64,000 bases of DNA from Parasutterella secunda (GTDB lineage: Bacteria; Pseudomonadota; Gammaproteobacteria; Burkholderiales; Burkholderiaceae_F): assembly GCF_023336895.1 (NCBI RefSeq), contig NZ_JAMBLT010000008.1, positions 1 to 64,000 of the forward strand. Direction: 5' to 3'. Numbering within the stretch: position 1 is the first letter of the stretch; each line of letters opens with the position of its first letter. Positions 49,408 to 59,074 of this stretch are shown in pieces. A program made the translations under genes and the position numbers. Under the pieces are notes generated by a model. It ran no database searches. It had not been told where the DNA came from and was given only the letters and a program-made list of their open reading frames with translations.

Positions 49408-50436
49408 ATGACCATTAAAGTTGCCATTACGGGTTTTGGCCGCATCGGTCGTAACGTGTTGCGCGCCCACTATGAATTGGGCAAAAAGCACGATATCGAA
49501 ATCGTGGCCATTAACGCCATGGGTGACATCAAGACCAATGCTCATTTGTTGCGTCATGACACGGTTCACGGACACTTCAACCACGAAGTGAAGGTTGAGG
49601 AAGTTTCTGATACGGAAAAGTACCTGATTGTTGATGGTGACCGCATGCGCGTGTTCTGCGACCGCGATCCCCGCAATCTGCCCTGGAAAGAATTGGGCGT
49701 GGACGTTGTGCTCGAATGCACGGGCGCATTCCGTACCAAGGAAAAATGCTTGGCCCACTTGGAAGGCGGTGCTAAGAAAGTGTTGATTTCGGCTCCGGGT
49801 AAAGGTGTGGACGCTACGGTGGTCTACGGTGTTAACCAAGACGTCTTGACCAAGGACATGACCGTTGTTTCCAATGCTTCCTGCACGACAAACTGCTTGG
49901 CTCCGGTTGTCAATGCTTTGCATAAGGCGATCGGTGTTGAACGTGGTTTGATGACGACGATTCACGCATACACCAATGACCAAACGTTAACTGACGTTTA
50001 TCACAAGGATCTCCGTCGCGCTCGTTCCGCAACGCACTCCATGATCCCTACCAAGACCGGCGCTGCCGCCGCTGTGGGTCTTGTGTTGCCGGACTTAAAC
50101 GGTAAGCTTGACGGTTTTGCCGTGCGTGTTCCGACGATCAACGTCTCGTTTGTGGACTTGACCTTTGAAGCCAAGCGTGATGTGACGGTTGAAGAAATCA
50201 ATGCGGTGATGAAGGCTGCTTCTGAATTGCCTGAAAACCAAGGCATTTTGGGCTACAACGATGAACCGCTCGTTTCCATTGACTTCAACCACGATGCGCA
50301 CTCTTCTATCTTTGACGCCACGTTGACGAAGGTCTCTGGTACGCGTTTGGTGAAGGTGACGGCTTGGTACGATAACGAATGGGGCTTCTCTTGCCGTATG
50401 CTCGATACGGCTTGCGCCATGATGGCCGCCCAATAA
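49408..50436 (+). CDS. gap: glyceraldehyde-3-phosphate dehydrogenase, type I
   Basis: 342 residues. Rossmann [12 protein letters not shown], catalytic Cys in [10 protein letters not shown], His in [10 protein letters not shown], and phosphate-binding [20 protein letters not shown]. An erythrose-4-phosphate dehydrogenase is the close alternative, but the length and context (tkt-gap) fit glycolytic GAPDH. Confidence 0.92.
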   Translation: MTIKVAITGFGRIGRNVLRAHYELGKKHDIEIVAINAMGDIKTNAHLLRHDTVHGHFNHEVKVEEVSDTEKYLIVDGDRMRVFCDRDPRNLPWKELGVDVVLECTGAFRTKEKCLAHLEGGAKKVLISAPGKGVDATVVYGVNQDVLTKDMTVVSNASCTTNCLAPVVNALHKAIGVERGLMTTIHAYTNDQTLTDVYHKDLRRARSATHSMIPTKTGAAAAVGLVLPDLNGKLDGFAVRVPTINVSFVDLTFEAKRDVTVEEINAVMKAASELPENQGILGYNDEPLVSIDFNHDAHSSIFDATLTKVSGTRLVKVTAWYDNEWGFSCRMLDTACAMMAAQ

Positions 50437-50455
50437 TTCGTTTCTGAACTGAACG

Positions 50456-50494
50456 AAAAAGGAGCGCTCTCAAAAGTGGAGCGCTCTTTTTTTT
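50456..50494. terminator. terminator shared by gap and the NCS2 permease gene
   Basis: AAAAAGGAGCGCT and AGCGCTCTTTTTTT stem (one G·U), 11-nt loop, T-run on both strands. Confidence 0.85.
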
Positions 50495-51804
50495 CAGCGC
50501 ATCATAAAGTTGATGCCAAAAGCCAAAGCAACAAGAATTGTCACGATGTTGAGATCTTTGGTTTGATTTGTCAGTAGCTTGAGAAACACATAACTGATAA
50601 AGCCCAATCCGAAACCGGTTGCCACATTAAATGTTAAGGGCATTGTGATGATGGTCAGGAAAGCCGGCATACCGGTTGAGAAGTCTTTGAAATTAATGTG
50701 AACAACGGATTGCATCATTAATCCACCAACCACAATGAGCGCTGAAGCGGTGGCGTAAGCCGGAACAACTGTCACAAAAGGCAAAGCAAATAGACAGAGC
50801 AAAAATAGGATGGCGCTGACAATGGGGACAATGCCAGTACGTCCGCCTTCGGCGATTGCCGCGGCACTTTCAATATAGCTTGTGCAGGTGGGTGTGCCGA
50901 TGACACCTGAGGCCATGGTTGCAACAGAATCCGAAAAAAGCGCCTTTTCCAAGCCTTCAATGTGTCCGGTTTTGTGATCGAGCATATTGGCGCGAATGGA
51001 TAGACCAATCAAGGTTCCCATGTTGTCAAATAGATCCACCATCGTCAGCGTGAAAACTATGGTCACAATGCCATAAGCAAAAACAGAATTGAAATCCAAT
51101 TCAAAGAAGGTTTCGCTGGGTGTCAGTGAGGAGGGAGTGCTTAGTGTTGACAGATCAGGAAGCGGCGAGACACCCAAGAGTAATCCTAAGATAGTGACGG
51201 CCAAGATGCCGATAATCATGGCTCCTTTAATCCGTCGAACCATTAATGCGCTGATTAAAAGGACACCTAAGGCAGCTAAAAGCGGTTCAGCCTTGTGCAA
51301 GTTTCCTAGAGCAACGAAAGTGGAGGGATCGGCCACAATCAGTCCGGCGTTCTTCAAACCAATGAATGAAATAAAGCAACCTAAACCGACAACAATGGCG
51401 TGCTTAATATCGGTTGGCACCGCGTCAATGATCAGTTGACGAATTTTGGTGACCGTCAACAAAAAAAAGATGACGCCGGAAATAAAGACGGCTGCCAAAG
51501 CGGTTTGCCAAGAGAGGCCCATCGGTCCGCAAACGTAATAAGAGAAAAAGGCGCAAATGCCAAGTCCCGGTGCAACGATAACCGGAAAATTAGCCACTAA
51601 TCCCATTAAGAGACTGGCAAACGCCGTGGCCCAAATAACAGCAATCGTCGCAGCCTGCAAATTCATGCCGGCATCGGCCAACATGGCAGGAATCACGAGC
51701 ACGACGTAGCAAACGGTGACAAAACCCGTGAAGCCTGCCATCAGTTCCCGGCGCCAGTTTGTATTTTTTTCTTCGAACTTGAAAAATTGAGCAAGAAACT
51801 GCAT
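50494..51804 (-). CDS. NCS2/AzgA-like purine permease
   Basis: 436 residues, about 12-14 membrane helices. The AzgA-type markers FTLTMVDLFDNMGTLIGLSIRANM, ALFSDSVATMASGVIGTPTCTSYIESAAAIAEGGRTG, and the N-terminal VFGRELMAGFTGFVTVCYVVLVIPAML are clear. Family members import adenine, guanine or hypoxanthine by proton symport. Substrate not resolved from sequence. Confidence 0.9.
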   Translation of the reverse strand: MQFLAQFFKFEEKNTNWRRELMAGFTGFVTVCYVVLVIPAMLADAGMNLQAATIAVIWATAFASLLMGLVANFPVIVAPGLGICAFFSYYVCGPMGLSWQTALAAVFISGVIFFLLTVTKIRQLIIDAVPTDIKHAIVVGLGCFISFIGLKNAGLIVADPSTFVALGNLHKAEPLLAALGVLLISALMVRRIKGAMIIGILAVTILGLLLGVSPLPDLSTLSTPSSLTPSETFFELDFNSVFAYGIVTIVFTLTMVDLFDNMGTLIGLSIRANMLDHKTGHIEGLEKALFSDSVATMASGVIGTPTCTSYIESAAAIAEGGRTGIVPIVSAILFLLCLFALPFVTVVPAYATASALIVVGGLMMQSVVHINFKDFSTGMPAFLTIITMPLTFNVATGFGLGFISYVFLKLLTNQTKDLNIVTILVALAFGINFMMR

Positions 51805-51861
51805 CCCAGTATTCCTGAAGAGAGAGTGACCTCAGGGATTGAGTCCTGAGGCCTATTATGA

Positions 51862-53151
51862 TTATTGGGCGGAATCAGAATTTAAGCGTTCCAGCATGCG
51901 GACAAAGATTTCAAAACCTTCGGGCATACTTTCTGTGTCTTGAATTTCAAAGTCACCTCTGTGGTGGCCGTGGTGGTTGCAGCCATAGTAAAAGAAGGTG
52001 GCTTGACCGCCGTGTTTTTGAACCGTCTTCATCAACAATGAGCAGTCTTCGCTGCCGGTGCAGGAGTTGATATCAAAGACTTTCTTAACAGTGGGGACTT
52101 TTTTCGCCTCTTCTTCAAGCATGTCCGATAGGGCGGAGTCCGAGTGGATGTCGGTAGCCATGCCCATCACGTCAATTTTGTATTGAACGCCGTAGCTTTC
52201 GGCAGAACCTCGAATCATTCGCTCTGCCGTTTCTTGCATATAACGATTGATTTCATCGTTTTTGCCGCGAACTTCCAATTCCATTTTGGCGTGAACCGGT
52301 ACGACATTTCGTCCTTCGCCGGCTGAAATAGTGCCGATGTTGACACTGGTGTCACCTTTTCCGTGACGGGCGATGCCCATGATTTGCATAGCGGCTGAGC
52401 AAGCGGCCATCAAAGCGTTGCGCCCCAATTCGGCGGCAGCTCCCGCGTGAGCCGGGACACCGGTGAAAGTAACATTCATTTTGGTGGTGGCAAGGAAACC
52501 ATTGCGAATGACCGCCACTTCGTGCAATTTGGCATCAACACCGATGTGACCGCCAACCAAATAATCGACGTCATCCAAATTCTTGGAGTAAGCGATGCCG
52601 GCGGCCCCTTTAGTGCCTTCTTCTGCCGGTTGGAAAATCAGTTTGATGGTTCCTTTGAGCTCTTTGGCATTGTCATGAATCCAATGGGCAACAGCTAGAC
52701 CCATGGCCGCATGGGCATCGTGTCCGCAGGCGTGCATGAGACCGCAGCATTCACTGTCAAAACCTTCACGATTCGCTTCATTGGAGGCATCGTGATTTTC
52801 TTCAACATTGACGCAGTCAATATCAAATCGTAAAGCAGTAACAGGTCCCGGTTTACCGGTTTCCCAAACAGCCATGCAGCCCGTGTAACCTTCGAGTTCT
52901 TTCAGAAGTACAGGATCCATGCCAAGCTTTAAAGAGCGTTGCATCGCTTCTTCAATGACTTTTTCTTCGCGACCCAAAGCGTGTTCGGTGTCAAACAAAG
53001 CTTTGCCGAGAATTGTCTTAAAGCCTAATTCGCGAACGCGCTTGACGATGGTTTGAGTGGTAAGAAATTCTGTCCAGGCAATTTCAGGATGGTGGTGGAG
53101 ATGGCGTCTTGTCTCAATCATCTCCGGGATATAGGCAGCTAAGTGCAGCAT
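51862..53151 (-). CDS. M20 family amidohydrolase (AbgA-like)
   Basis: 429 residues. Metal ligands in GLMHACGHDAHAAMG and PAEEGTKGAAG, GHIGV, and dimerisation domain with FTGVPAHAGAAAELGRNALMA and AGEGRNVVP. Closest in style to AbgA, the p-aminobenzoyl-glutamate hydrolase subunit, and to N-acyl amino acid amidohydrolases. It is a paralogue of the 55737 gene: both carry a long insertion after the first strand and the same central motifs. The true amide substrate is not known. Confidence 0.88.
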   Translation of the reverse strand: MLHLAAYIPEMIETRRHLHHHPEIAWTEFLTTQTIVKRVRELGFKTILGKALFDTEHALGREEKVIEEAMQRSLKLGMDPVLLKELEGYTGCMAVWETGKPGPVTALRFDIDCVNVEENHDASNEANREGFDSECCGLMHACGHDAHAAMGLAVAHWIHDNAKELKGTIKLIFQPAEEGTKGAAGIAYSKNLDDVDYLVGGHIGVDAKLHEVAVIRNGFLATTKMNVTFTGVPAHAGAAAELGRNALMAACSAAMQIMGIARHGKGDTSVNIGTISAGEGRNVVPVHAKMELEVRGKNDEINRYMQETAERMIRGSAESYGVQYKIDVMGMATDIHSDSALSDMLEEEAKKVPTVKKVFDINSCTGSEDCSLLMKTVQKHGGQATFFYYGCNHHGHHRGDFEIQDTESMPEGFEIFVRMLERLNSDSAQ

Positions 53152-53233
53152 GAAGAGTTTCCTCCGTGAGAGTATCTGCGATCATTGTAGTCAAAAATGA
53201 TCGCAGACTTCTCAAAAAGAAAAACTCTATTCG

Positions 53234-54145
53234 TTAGGAGGCTGTGTTTTGTTTTTGTTCAGATCGTAAAACCAGAGCCAGACCGGCAAGAATGGCCAGC
53301 AATCCCAACGTGGCCCAGGGGTTAACATTTTCACCCACAACGACGATGGCTAGGACAAAGGCGGTCACGGGTTCCAGAAGTCCCAGAGCCACACAGGTTG
53401 AAACCCGAGTGGTTTTAAGCGCGGTTCCGTAAAGCAGATAAGCAAAGCCCGTTACGACAACACCTAAGTAAAAGACAATGAGGATGTCTTGAAAGACAAT
53501 TTCGGGCGTTTGAGAAAAGATCCAGGCAGCCAATAAAGCAATGACAGCGGCCACGGTAAATGAGTGAGTTGAGGCTCTCAATGGGGTAGTGATTCGAACT
53601 AATTCTTTAGCAAGTAAGGAGTAGCTTGAGTAAAAGAAGCCGGCTGTGAGGCAAATACCCAAACCAAAGGCACTGACTTCAATATTTTCAGCTTGTGAAA
53701 CGGCCATCCAAATGCCGCCCGCAATGGCAACAGCAACACCGGTAAGCCACAAAGAGTCGGGTGCTTTGCGTTTAATCACGGCTTCTAGGATACCGGCCCA
53801 CACGGGGGCGGAGGCGATGATTGTGCAAGAGCCAAGCGCAACGCCGGCAATTTTGACGCCACTAAAAAATAAGAGATTAAACATGGCCATGCAGCAACCT
53901 GCGGCTATCACTTTTAAAAGGTAGTGATCTTCACCTTTAGCAGAAGCGTTTGATGGTTGTAATTGACGTTGGCTAATAGCGAGCATGGGGTAGAAAAAAA
54001 GACAGGCACACACTAGACGCAACGCTCCCACCCATAAGGGAGAAAGTGAGGGACTCGTGATAAATGTTTGGGCGGTTCCGGCCGTTCCCCATAAGATTGC
54101 GGCAAAGGCTGCCAGAATAAAACCCGGAAAAACAAAGTTCATCAT
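53234..54145 (-). CDS. DMT/EamA family transporter
   Basis: 303 residues with ten membrane helices in two EamA repeats (about 5-140 and 150-295). Markers: AAILWGTAGTAQTF, GALRLVCACLFFYP and LYGTALKTTRVSTCVALGLLEPVTAFVLAIVVVGE. Exporters of amino acids or metabolites belong here. Divergent from the dcuC operon and shares its upstream region. Confidence 0.9.
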   Translation of the reverse strand: MMNFVFPGFILAAFAAILWGTAGTAQTFITSPSLSPLWVGALRLVCACLFFYPMLAISQRQLQPSNASAKGEDHYLLKVIAAGCCMAMFNLLFFSGVKIAGVALGSCTIIASAPVWAGILEAVIKRKAPDSLWLTGVAVAIAGGIWMAVSQAENIEVSAFGLGICLTAGFFYSSYSLLAKELVRITTPLRASTHSFTVAAVIALLAAWIFSQTPEIVFQDILIVFYLGVVVTGFAYLLYGTALKTTRVSTCVALGLLEPVTAFVLAIVVVGENVNPWATLGLLAILAGLALVLRSEQKQNTAS

Positions 54146-54193
54146 GAAAAAAAGTAATACTGAAAGTCATGCAATAACGGAATTATAACCAAA

Positions 54194-54211
54194 TATCTTC
54201 ATGTGAAGATA
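54194..54211. promoter_or_regulatory. perfect 18-bp palindrome between divergent DMT and dcuC genes, candidate MarR operator
   Basis: TATCTTCA-TG-TGAAGATA. It is 55 bp upstream of the dcuC -35 and 49 bp upstream of the DMT start. Length and symmetry fit a MarR dimer site, and a MarR gene ends the dcuC operon. Confidence 0.5.
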
Positions 54212-54265
54212 CTTTTCGAAAAGGCATTTACCTCTTAAAGAATGGCCTTTTGGTGTATTTATCTA

Positions 54266-54294
54266 TTGCCCGAGTGGTGGAAGTTGCGTATAGT
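54266..54294 (+). promoter_or_regulatory. promoter of the dcuC operon
   Basis: TTGCCC (54266-54271), 17-bp spacer, TATAGT (54289-54294). Confidence 0.6.
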
Positions 54295-54351
54295 GACCTC
54301 GGTCTCTTTTTTTAAATCAAAAAGCTTATTTTTCTCTTGTAAGGATAGGTA

Positions 54352-55719
54352 ATGCTTGAATTAATTATTTGCGTGGTGGCACTTGTTATTGCCGGTTGGG
54401 CAATTGCTAAAAACTACGACGCCAAAGTTGTGCTCTTTGCAACGGGCTTGGTGCTTTTAGCTGTTGCAGTGATGCTTGGTCATCCTGCCGTGAGTGCTAA
54501 GGCATCTTCCGGCTTAAATTGGGTTGATCCGTTTAAAGCGATGAAAGATCTCTTTATCAGTCAATATTCCAATGCCGGTTTAATCATTCTGACTCTTTTC
54601 GGTTTTGCTGCTTATATGTCGCATATCGGTGCCAATGACATGGTGATCCGTGTGTTGAGCAAACCGCTTGAAAGAATTCATTCGCCGTATATTCTCGTAC
54701 CGTTAGTTTTCTGGGTCGGTACGTTGCTCTCCATCATTATCCCGAGCGCCTCGTCTTTGGCTGTTATTTTGATGGCTACGCTTTACCCGGTGCTTCGCGC
54801 CGCTCGTATGAGCGTCTTGACAGCCGCTGGTGTGATCGCCACAACGGCAACAATTGTTCCGACACCGCTCGGCGGGGACAATGTGGTGGCCGCTCGTGTC
54901 TTGGGCTTTGATCACGTGGTTGACTATGTTTTCTATCACCATGCTCCGATCACGATTCCGGCCTTGATTGTTATTGGTATCGTTCACTACTTCTGGCAGC
55001 GCTACATGGATAAGCGTCAAGCCGGTCAAGTTTCTGCCGAAATTGATGAAAGCAAACTCAAAGTACGTGATTTGACGGGAGTTCCTGTTTACTACGCACT
55101 TTTCCCGGTTTTGCCGTTGATTTTGGTGATCTTCTTCTGGGCTTGCTTCAGACACGCTAAGGTGGGCTTAGTTGAAATTACCCTTTTCTGCTTTGCATTG
55201 GCTTTCATTTGCGAATTAGTTCGCAAGGGTAACGTTAAGCAAGGTATGAAGGACGCTAATCTCTTTTTCAAGGGAATGGGTGAGGGCTTCTCTCAGGTTG
55301 TGGTGTTGATTGTGGCGGCTTCCACCATGGTGGCGGGGCTCCGTGCCATGGGCATGATTGACATGATTTCCAACTCTATCGCCGGTGTTGAAAACGCAAG
55401 TGCAGGCCTCATGTTTGCCTTCTCCGGTATCACCGCCTTGATTACGTTTATCAGTGGTTCGGGTAACGCGGTTTTCTATAGTTTCATCGAGTTGATTCCG
55501 TCCATTGCTCAAAACGCCGGTATTGATCCGATCATGGTCGCTTTGCCGATGCAATGTACCTCGAACTTGATTCGTTCCATTTCGCCTGTGGCCGCAGTAA
55601 TTATTATTGTGGCGGCTTCCGTGCGTGCCAATCCGCTTGAAGTGGTTAAGCGCACCTCTGTACCGATTTTGGCGGGCTTCATTGCCGTGATGGTTATGTC
55701 GTTCGTTCGCTATATCTAA
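54352..55719 (+). CDS. DcuC-type anaerobic C4-dicarboxylate transporter family protein
   Basis: 455 residues, about 12-13 membrane helices. Family markers: FGFAAYMSHIGANDMVIRVLSKPL, SLAVILMATLYPVLRAARMSVLTAAGVIATTATIVPTPLGGDN, and the C-terminal FISGSGNAVFYSFIELIPSIAQNAGIDPIMVALPMQ. DcuC moves fumarate and succinate under anaerobiosis. The following M20 amidohydrolase suggests that this one imports an acidic N-acyl compound or exports its product (inference). First gene of dcuC-M20-marR. Confidence 0.88.
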   Translation: MLELIICVVALVIAGWAIAKNYDAKVVLFATGLVLLAVAVMLGHPAVSAKASSGLNWVDPFKAMKDLFISQYSNAGLIILTLFGFAAYMSHIGANDMVIRVLSKPLERIHSPYILVPLVFWVGTLLSIIIPSASSLAVILMATLYPVLRAARMSVLTAAGVIATTATIVPTPLGGDNVVAARVLGFDHVVDYVFYHHAPITIPALIVIGIVHYFWQRYMDKRQAGQVSAEIDESKLKVRDLTGVPVYYALFPVLPLILVIFFWACFRHAKVGLVEITLFCFALAFICELVRKGNVKQGMKDANLFFKGMGEGFSQVVVLIVAASTMVAGLRAMGMIDMISNSIAGVENASAGLMFAFSGITALITFISGSGNAVFYSFIELIPSIAQNAGIDPIMVALPMQCTSNLIRSISPVAAVIIIVAASVRANPLEVVKRTSVPILAGFIAVMVMSFVRYI

Positions 55720-55736
55720 TTTGAAGGAGATTTGTC

Positions 55737-57020
55737 ATGGCCTATTTAGAACCGATCTCTCAAGAGTGGTTGATTGCCAAGCGTCGCGAAATTCATGCTT
55801 GGCCGGAACCTGGTTGGTGTGAATTCGTCTCCAGCGCCCGTGTTATTGAACACATGGAAAAACTGGGTTTTAAGGTCTTGTGTGGTTACGATGTGATCAA
55901 CAAGGACTTTATTCGCGGTGCAATCAAGCCACAAATTGCGAAGTTCTACGAAGCAGCTCAAAAGAAGGTGAGTCCGGAAATCCTTGAACGCATGCAAGGG
56001 GTAACGGGTGTGATCGGTGTTTTGGAGACCGGCCGTCCCGGTCCCACGATCGGTTTTCTCTGCAACTTGGATGCCCTTCCTGTGACTGAATCGAGCGATC
56101 CTGAACACGCTCCGACAAAGGAAGGTTTTGCTTCCCAAATCCCAGGTTACATGCACGCCTGCGGTCATGATGGACACCAAGCTGTTTTGATGGGTTTGGC
56201 TACATGGTTGGCTGCTAACAAGGATCAGCTTTGCGGTACCGTTAAACTCATTTTTGAACCGGGAGAAGAAGGTTCTCGTGGCGGTCGTCCGATTGCTGAA
56301 AGCGGTGTCTTGGATGATTTGGACTATCTCTATTGCGGTCACTTGGGTTGTGATATCCCCGGTGGTGAAGTGGTCACCGCTCCGGAAAAATTCCTTTGCA
56401 CGACCAAGGTTGACTTCCGCTTTAAGGGAACGCCGTCTCACGCAGGTATGCAGCCCGAAGTAGGTCGTAATGCGTTGATGGCAGCCTCAACGGCAAGTTT
56501 GGCTTTGATGGCTATTCCTCGTCACGGTCAAGGCATGACGCGTGTTAACGTCGGCTATATGCGCGCAGGTGAAGGTCGTAACGTGATCGCTTCGACGGCT
56601 GAAATGCAAGTGGAAGTGCGTGGTGAAACGGAAGCGATTAATAATTGCATGTTTGAAGAGGCCGTGGCTCGTGTCAACGGCGCAGCCGCTATGTACGGTT
56701 GCCAAGCTGAAAGCGAAGTGATGGGCGAAGCCATCGACTTTGTGAAAGACGAAGAAGTTCAAAACGATTTTGCTGAAGCAGCTCAACACGCTAAGTACTG
56801 CACGAAGATCAGTGACACCATGAACTTTAACGGCAGCGATGATGCGACCGTTTTGATGCGCCGAGTACAAAACAAAGGCGGTAAGGCCGGTTACGTGGTT
56901 GTCGGTTCTGAATTAAAGGCTGGTCACCATCAAGCCAAGTTTGAATTTGAAGAATTCCGTCTGCAAGAACTCTTTGACATCTATCACTATCTGGCCATTA
57001 AGCGCTTAGGAGCAAAATAA
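55737..57020 (+). CDS. M20 family amidohydrolase (AbgA-like), dcuC-linked
   Basis: 427 residues. Metal-binding MHACGHDGHQAVLMG and EPGEEGSRG; dimerisation domain FKGTPSHAGMQPEVGRNALMAA and RAGEGRNVIAS. Same family as the 51862 gene. Follows the transporter by 18 bp after AAGGAGA; ends two bp before the MarR gene. Substrate unresolved. Confidence 0.88.
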   Translation: MAYLEPISQEWLIAKRREIHAWPEPGWCEFVSSARVIEHMEKLGFKVLCGYDVINKDFIRGAIKPQIAKFYEAAQKKVSPEILERMQGVTGVIGVLETGRPGPTIGFLCNLDALPVTESSDPEHAPTKEGFASQIPGYMHACGHDGHQAVLMGLATWLAANKDQLCGTVKLIFEPGEEGSRGGRPIAESGVLDDLDYLYCGHLGCDIPGGEVVTAPEKFLCTTKVDFRFKGTPSHAGMQPEVGRNALMAASTASLALMAIPRHGQGMTRVNVGYMRAGEGRNVIASTAEMQVEVRGETEAINNCMFEEAVARVNGAAAMYGCQAESEVMGEAIDFVKDEEVQNDFAEAAQHAKYCTKISDTMNFNGSDDATVLMRRVQNKGGKAGYVVVGSELKAGHHQAKFEFEEFRLQELFDIYHYLAIKRLGAK

Positions 57021-57022
57021 CC

Positions 57023-57556
57023 GTGACGGAAGATACCAGTCGCAATTTGAAGGACTTTGTCGATTCGCTCGAAGAAGAGTGGAAGGCTCAGGTTCCGACT
57101 TTAAGCACAGAGCCGATTTCGGTTGTGGCGCGTTTAGTTCGCATGAGCTACTACGTGGAGCGGCGCGTGGCTGAAAACCTCGCCCGCTACGATCTCACCC
57201 GTGGTGAATTTGAAGTGTTGGCTGTTTTGACACGTAATCCCGATGCGGTGATTACGCCCAAGATTTTGCAAACCAAAATTTTGATCACTTCGGGTGGGCT
57301 GTCCAATCGAATCCGTAAGCTTGAGGAAAAGGGACTGCTTGAGCGCTTTCCGGATACGGGTGACAGACGAGGCGTCATTTTGAAGGCTACTGAAAAAGGT
57401 AAGGCTCTGACACTGGACGCAGTTAACTCCCACGTTGAAGTGGAGCGGCAATTTGCTTCTTGTTTAAGCGTGGAAGAGCAACGCGAATTAGCTCGATTGC
57501 TCAAACATATGATTCTGTCTCAGCAGCGCGAGTTAAACCGCAACAGTTTGCGCTAA
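57023..57556 (+). CDS. MarR family transcriptional regulator
   Basis: 177 residues starting at GTG, 2 bp after the M20 stop. Winged helix-turn-helix: YDLTRGEFEVLAVLTRNPDAVITPKILQTKILITSGGLSNRIRKLEEKGLLERFPDTGDRRGVILKATEKG, including the DxR wing motif GDRRG. Long N-terminal helix before the domain. Probably autoregulates the operon through the palindrome at 54194-54211 (inference). Confidence 0.92.
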   Translation: MTEDTSRNLKDFVDSLEEEWKAQVPTLSTEPISVVARLVRMSYYVERRVAENLARYDLTRGEFEVLAVLTRNPDAVITPKILQTKILITSGGLSNRIRKLEEKGLLERFPDTGDRRGVILKATEKGKALTLDAVNSHVEVERQFASCLSVEEQRELARLLKHMILSQQRELNRNSLR

Positions 57557-57600
57557 ATAGCTGAAAGTGTGCTCTGGCTTTGCCAGCTTCTGGCAACAGA

Positions 57601-57647
57601 AAAAACGAACCGGCGAAAAGTTTAACAATTCGCCGGTTTGTTTTTTT
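57601..57647. terminator. bidirectional terminator between marR and hydG
   Basis: AACCGGCGAA and TTCGCCGGTT stem with flanking A- and T-runs on both strands. Confidence 0.85.
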
Positions 57648-57655
57648 AGAAAAAA

Positions 57656-59074
57656 TTAGAATCGGAAATCGCGTTCGCCTTCTTCAATTTTTTGAAGGCG
57701 AATCACGCTGGCTTTGCGGATCTTTTCATGGACAATCTTCGGAATTTCTGCCTCAATGACTTTTTGTGCGGCTTCACGTGTAGCCGGGCGGGCGTAGTCT
57801 TGAGCGTATTCTTTTAGCGTCATGATGGCATTGGCTTGGCAATACGTGGCGATTTCACCGGTTTTGGCCAATGACATAAAACGGTCTCCGGTTCTGCCTG
57901 CGCGGTAGCAAGCGGTGCACCAACTGGGCAGGTAGCCGCCGTCCAATAGCCATTTCACCACCTCATCCAACGTGCGGCGATCGCTTGTTTCAAATTGGGC
58001 GGAGTTCTCTTCCTTTTCTTCCTCAAGGACATAACCGCCAACGCTTGTGCGAGAGCCGCCACTGATTTGTGAGACACCCATTTCAAGACACTTGCCGCGC
58101 ACGCGTGCCGATTCGCGCGTGGAAATAATCATGCCGGTGTAGGGAACGGCCAAACGAATCAGTGCAACAATCTTTAAAAAGAGCTCGTCAGGAACGGCGT
58201 TGGTAAAGGTCCTCGGGTCCACATCATCGGCCGGGCAAATGCGCGGCACACTAATGGTATGCGGTCCAACACCCCAGACCGCTTCCAAGTGTTCCGCGTG
58301 CATTAAAAGACCAACGAAATCGTAGCGGTAAAGCGTCAGACCGAATAAAACGCCTAAGCCCACATCATCAATTCCGCCTTCCATCGCGCGGTCCATCGCT
58401 TCTGTGTGGTAAGCGTAGTCGCTCTTTGGGCCCTTTGGATGCAGCAGTTCGTACTGGACTTTGTGATAGGTTTCTTGGAAAAGTTGGTAAGTACCGATAC
58501 CGGCTTCGTGAAGTTTTTTGTAATTTTCAACCGTGGTTGCCGCAATATTGATGTTGACACGGCGAATGGCACCGTTTTTGTGCTTAATGGAATAGATCGT
58601 ATTGATGCATTCCAAAATGTACTCGATGGGGTTGTAGCGCGGATGTTCTCCTGCTTCGAGTAAAAGACGTTTGTGGCCCATATCTTGAAGGGCAATGACT
58701 TCCTGACGGATTTGTTCTTGTGTGAGTTTTTTGCGAACAATGTGTTTATTTTTAGCGTGGTACGGGCAGTATGTGCAAGTATTGACGCAGTAGTTGGAAA
58801 GATAAAGCGGGGCAAACAGTACGATACGATTGCCGTAGATATGCTCTTTAACCTTTTTGGCGGTTGCAAAAATTTCGTCGTTTAAATCCTGTTCTTCGCA
58901 AGCGAGTAAAACCGCGGCTTCTCTGTGAGTGAGGCCTTTAAAAGCTTCTGCCTTTTTGAGAGCAGCTTGAATGTATTCGCGGTCATGTTTGTGCTCTTCG
59001 GCAAAGGCCAGCGACGCTTCAATTTCTTCGTGAGAGATGAATTCTGTGGCGACTTTTGATTTGGGGTCGTACAT
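57656..59074 (-). CDS. hydG: [FeFe]-hydrogenase maturase HydG (radical SAM tyrosine lyase)
   Basis: 472 residues. The radical-SAM cluster cysteines are C96-x3-C100-x2-C103 in YCVNTCTYCPYH. The C-terminal second cluster motif C386-x2-C389-x22-C412 (CTACYRAGRTGDRFM then TYC) is specific for HydG and absent from ThiH. The positions are those of HydG enzymes studied from Clostridium. HydG splits tyrosine to make CO and cyanide for the H-cluster. No hydE, hydF or hydrogenase gene is in the window, so the partners must lie elsewhere or the enzyme has another use. Confidence 0.92.
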   Translation of the reverse strand: MYDPKSKVATEFISHEEIEASLAFAEEHKHDREYIQAALKKAEAFKGLTHREAAVLLACEEQDLNDEIFATAKKVKEHIYGNRIVLFAPLYLSNYCVNTCTYCPYHAKNKHIVRKKLTQEQIRQEVIALQDMGHKRLLLEAGEHPRYNPIEYILECINTIYSIKHKNGAIRRVNINIAATTVENYKKLHEAGIGTYQLFQETYHKVQYELLHPKGPKSDYAYHTEAMDRAMEGGIDDVGLGVLFGLTLYRYDFVGLLMHAEHLEAVWGVGPHTISVPRICPADDVDPRTFTNAVPDELFLKIVALIRLAVPYTGMIISTRESARVRGKCLEMGVSQISGGSRTSVGGYVLEEEKEENSAQFETSDRRTLDEVVKWLLDGGYLPSWCTACYRAGRTGDRFMSLAKTGEIATYCQANAIMTLKEYAQDYARPATREAAQKVIEAEIPKIVHEKIRKASVIRLQKIEEGERDFRF

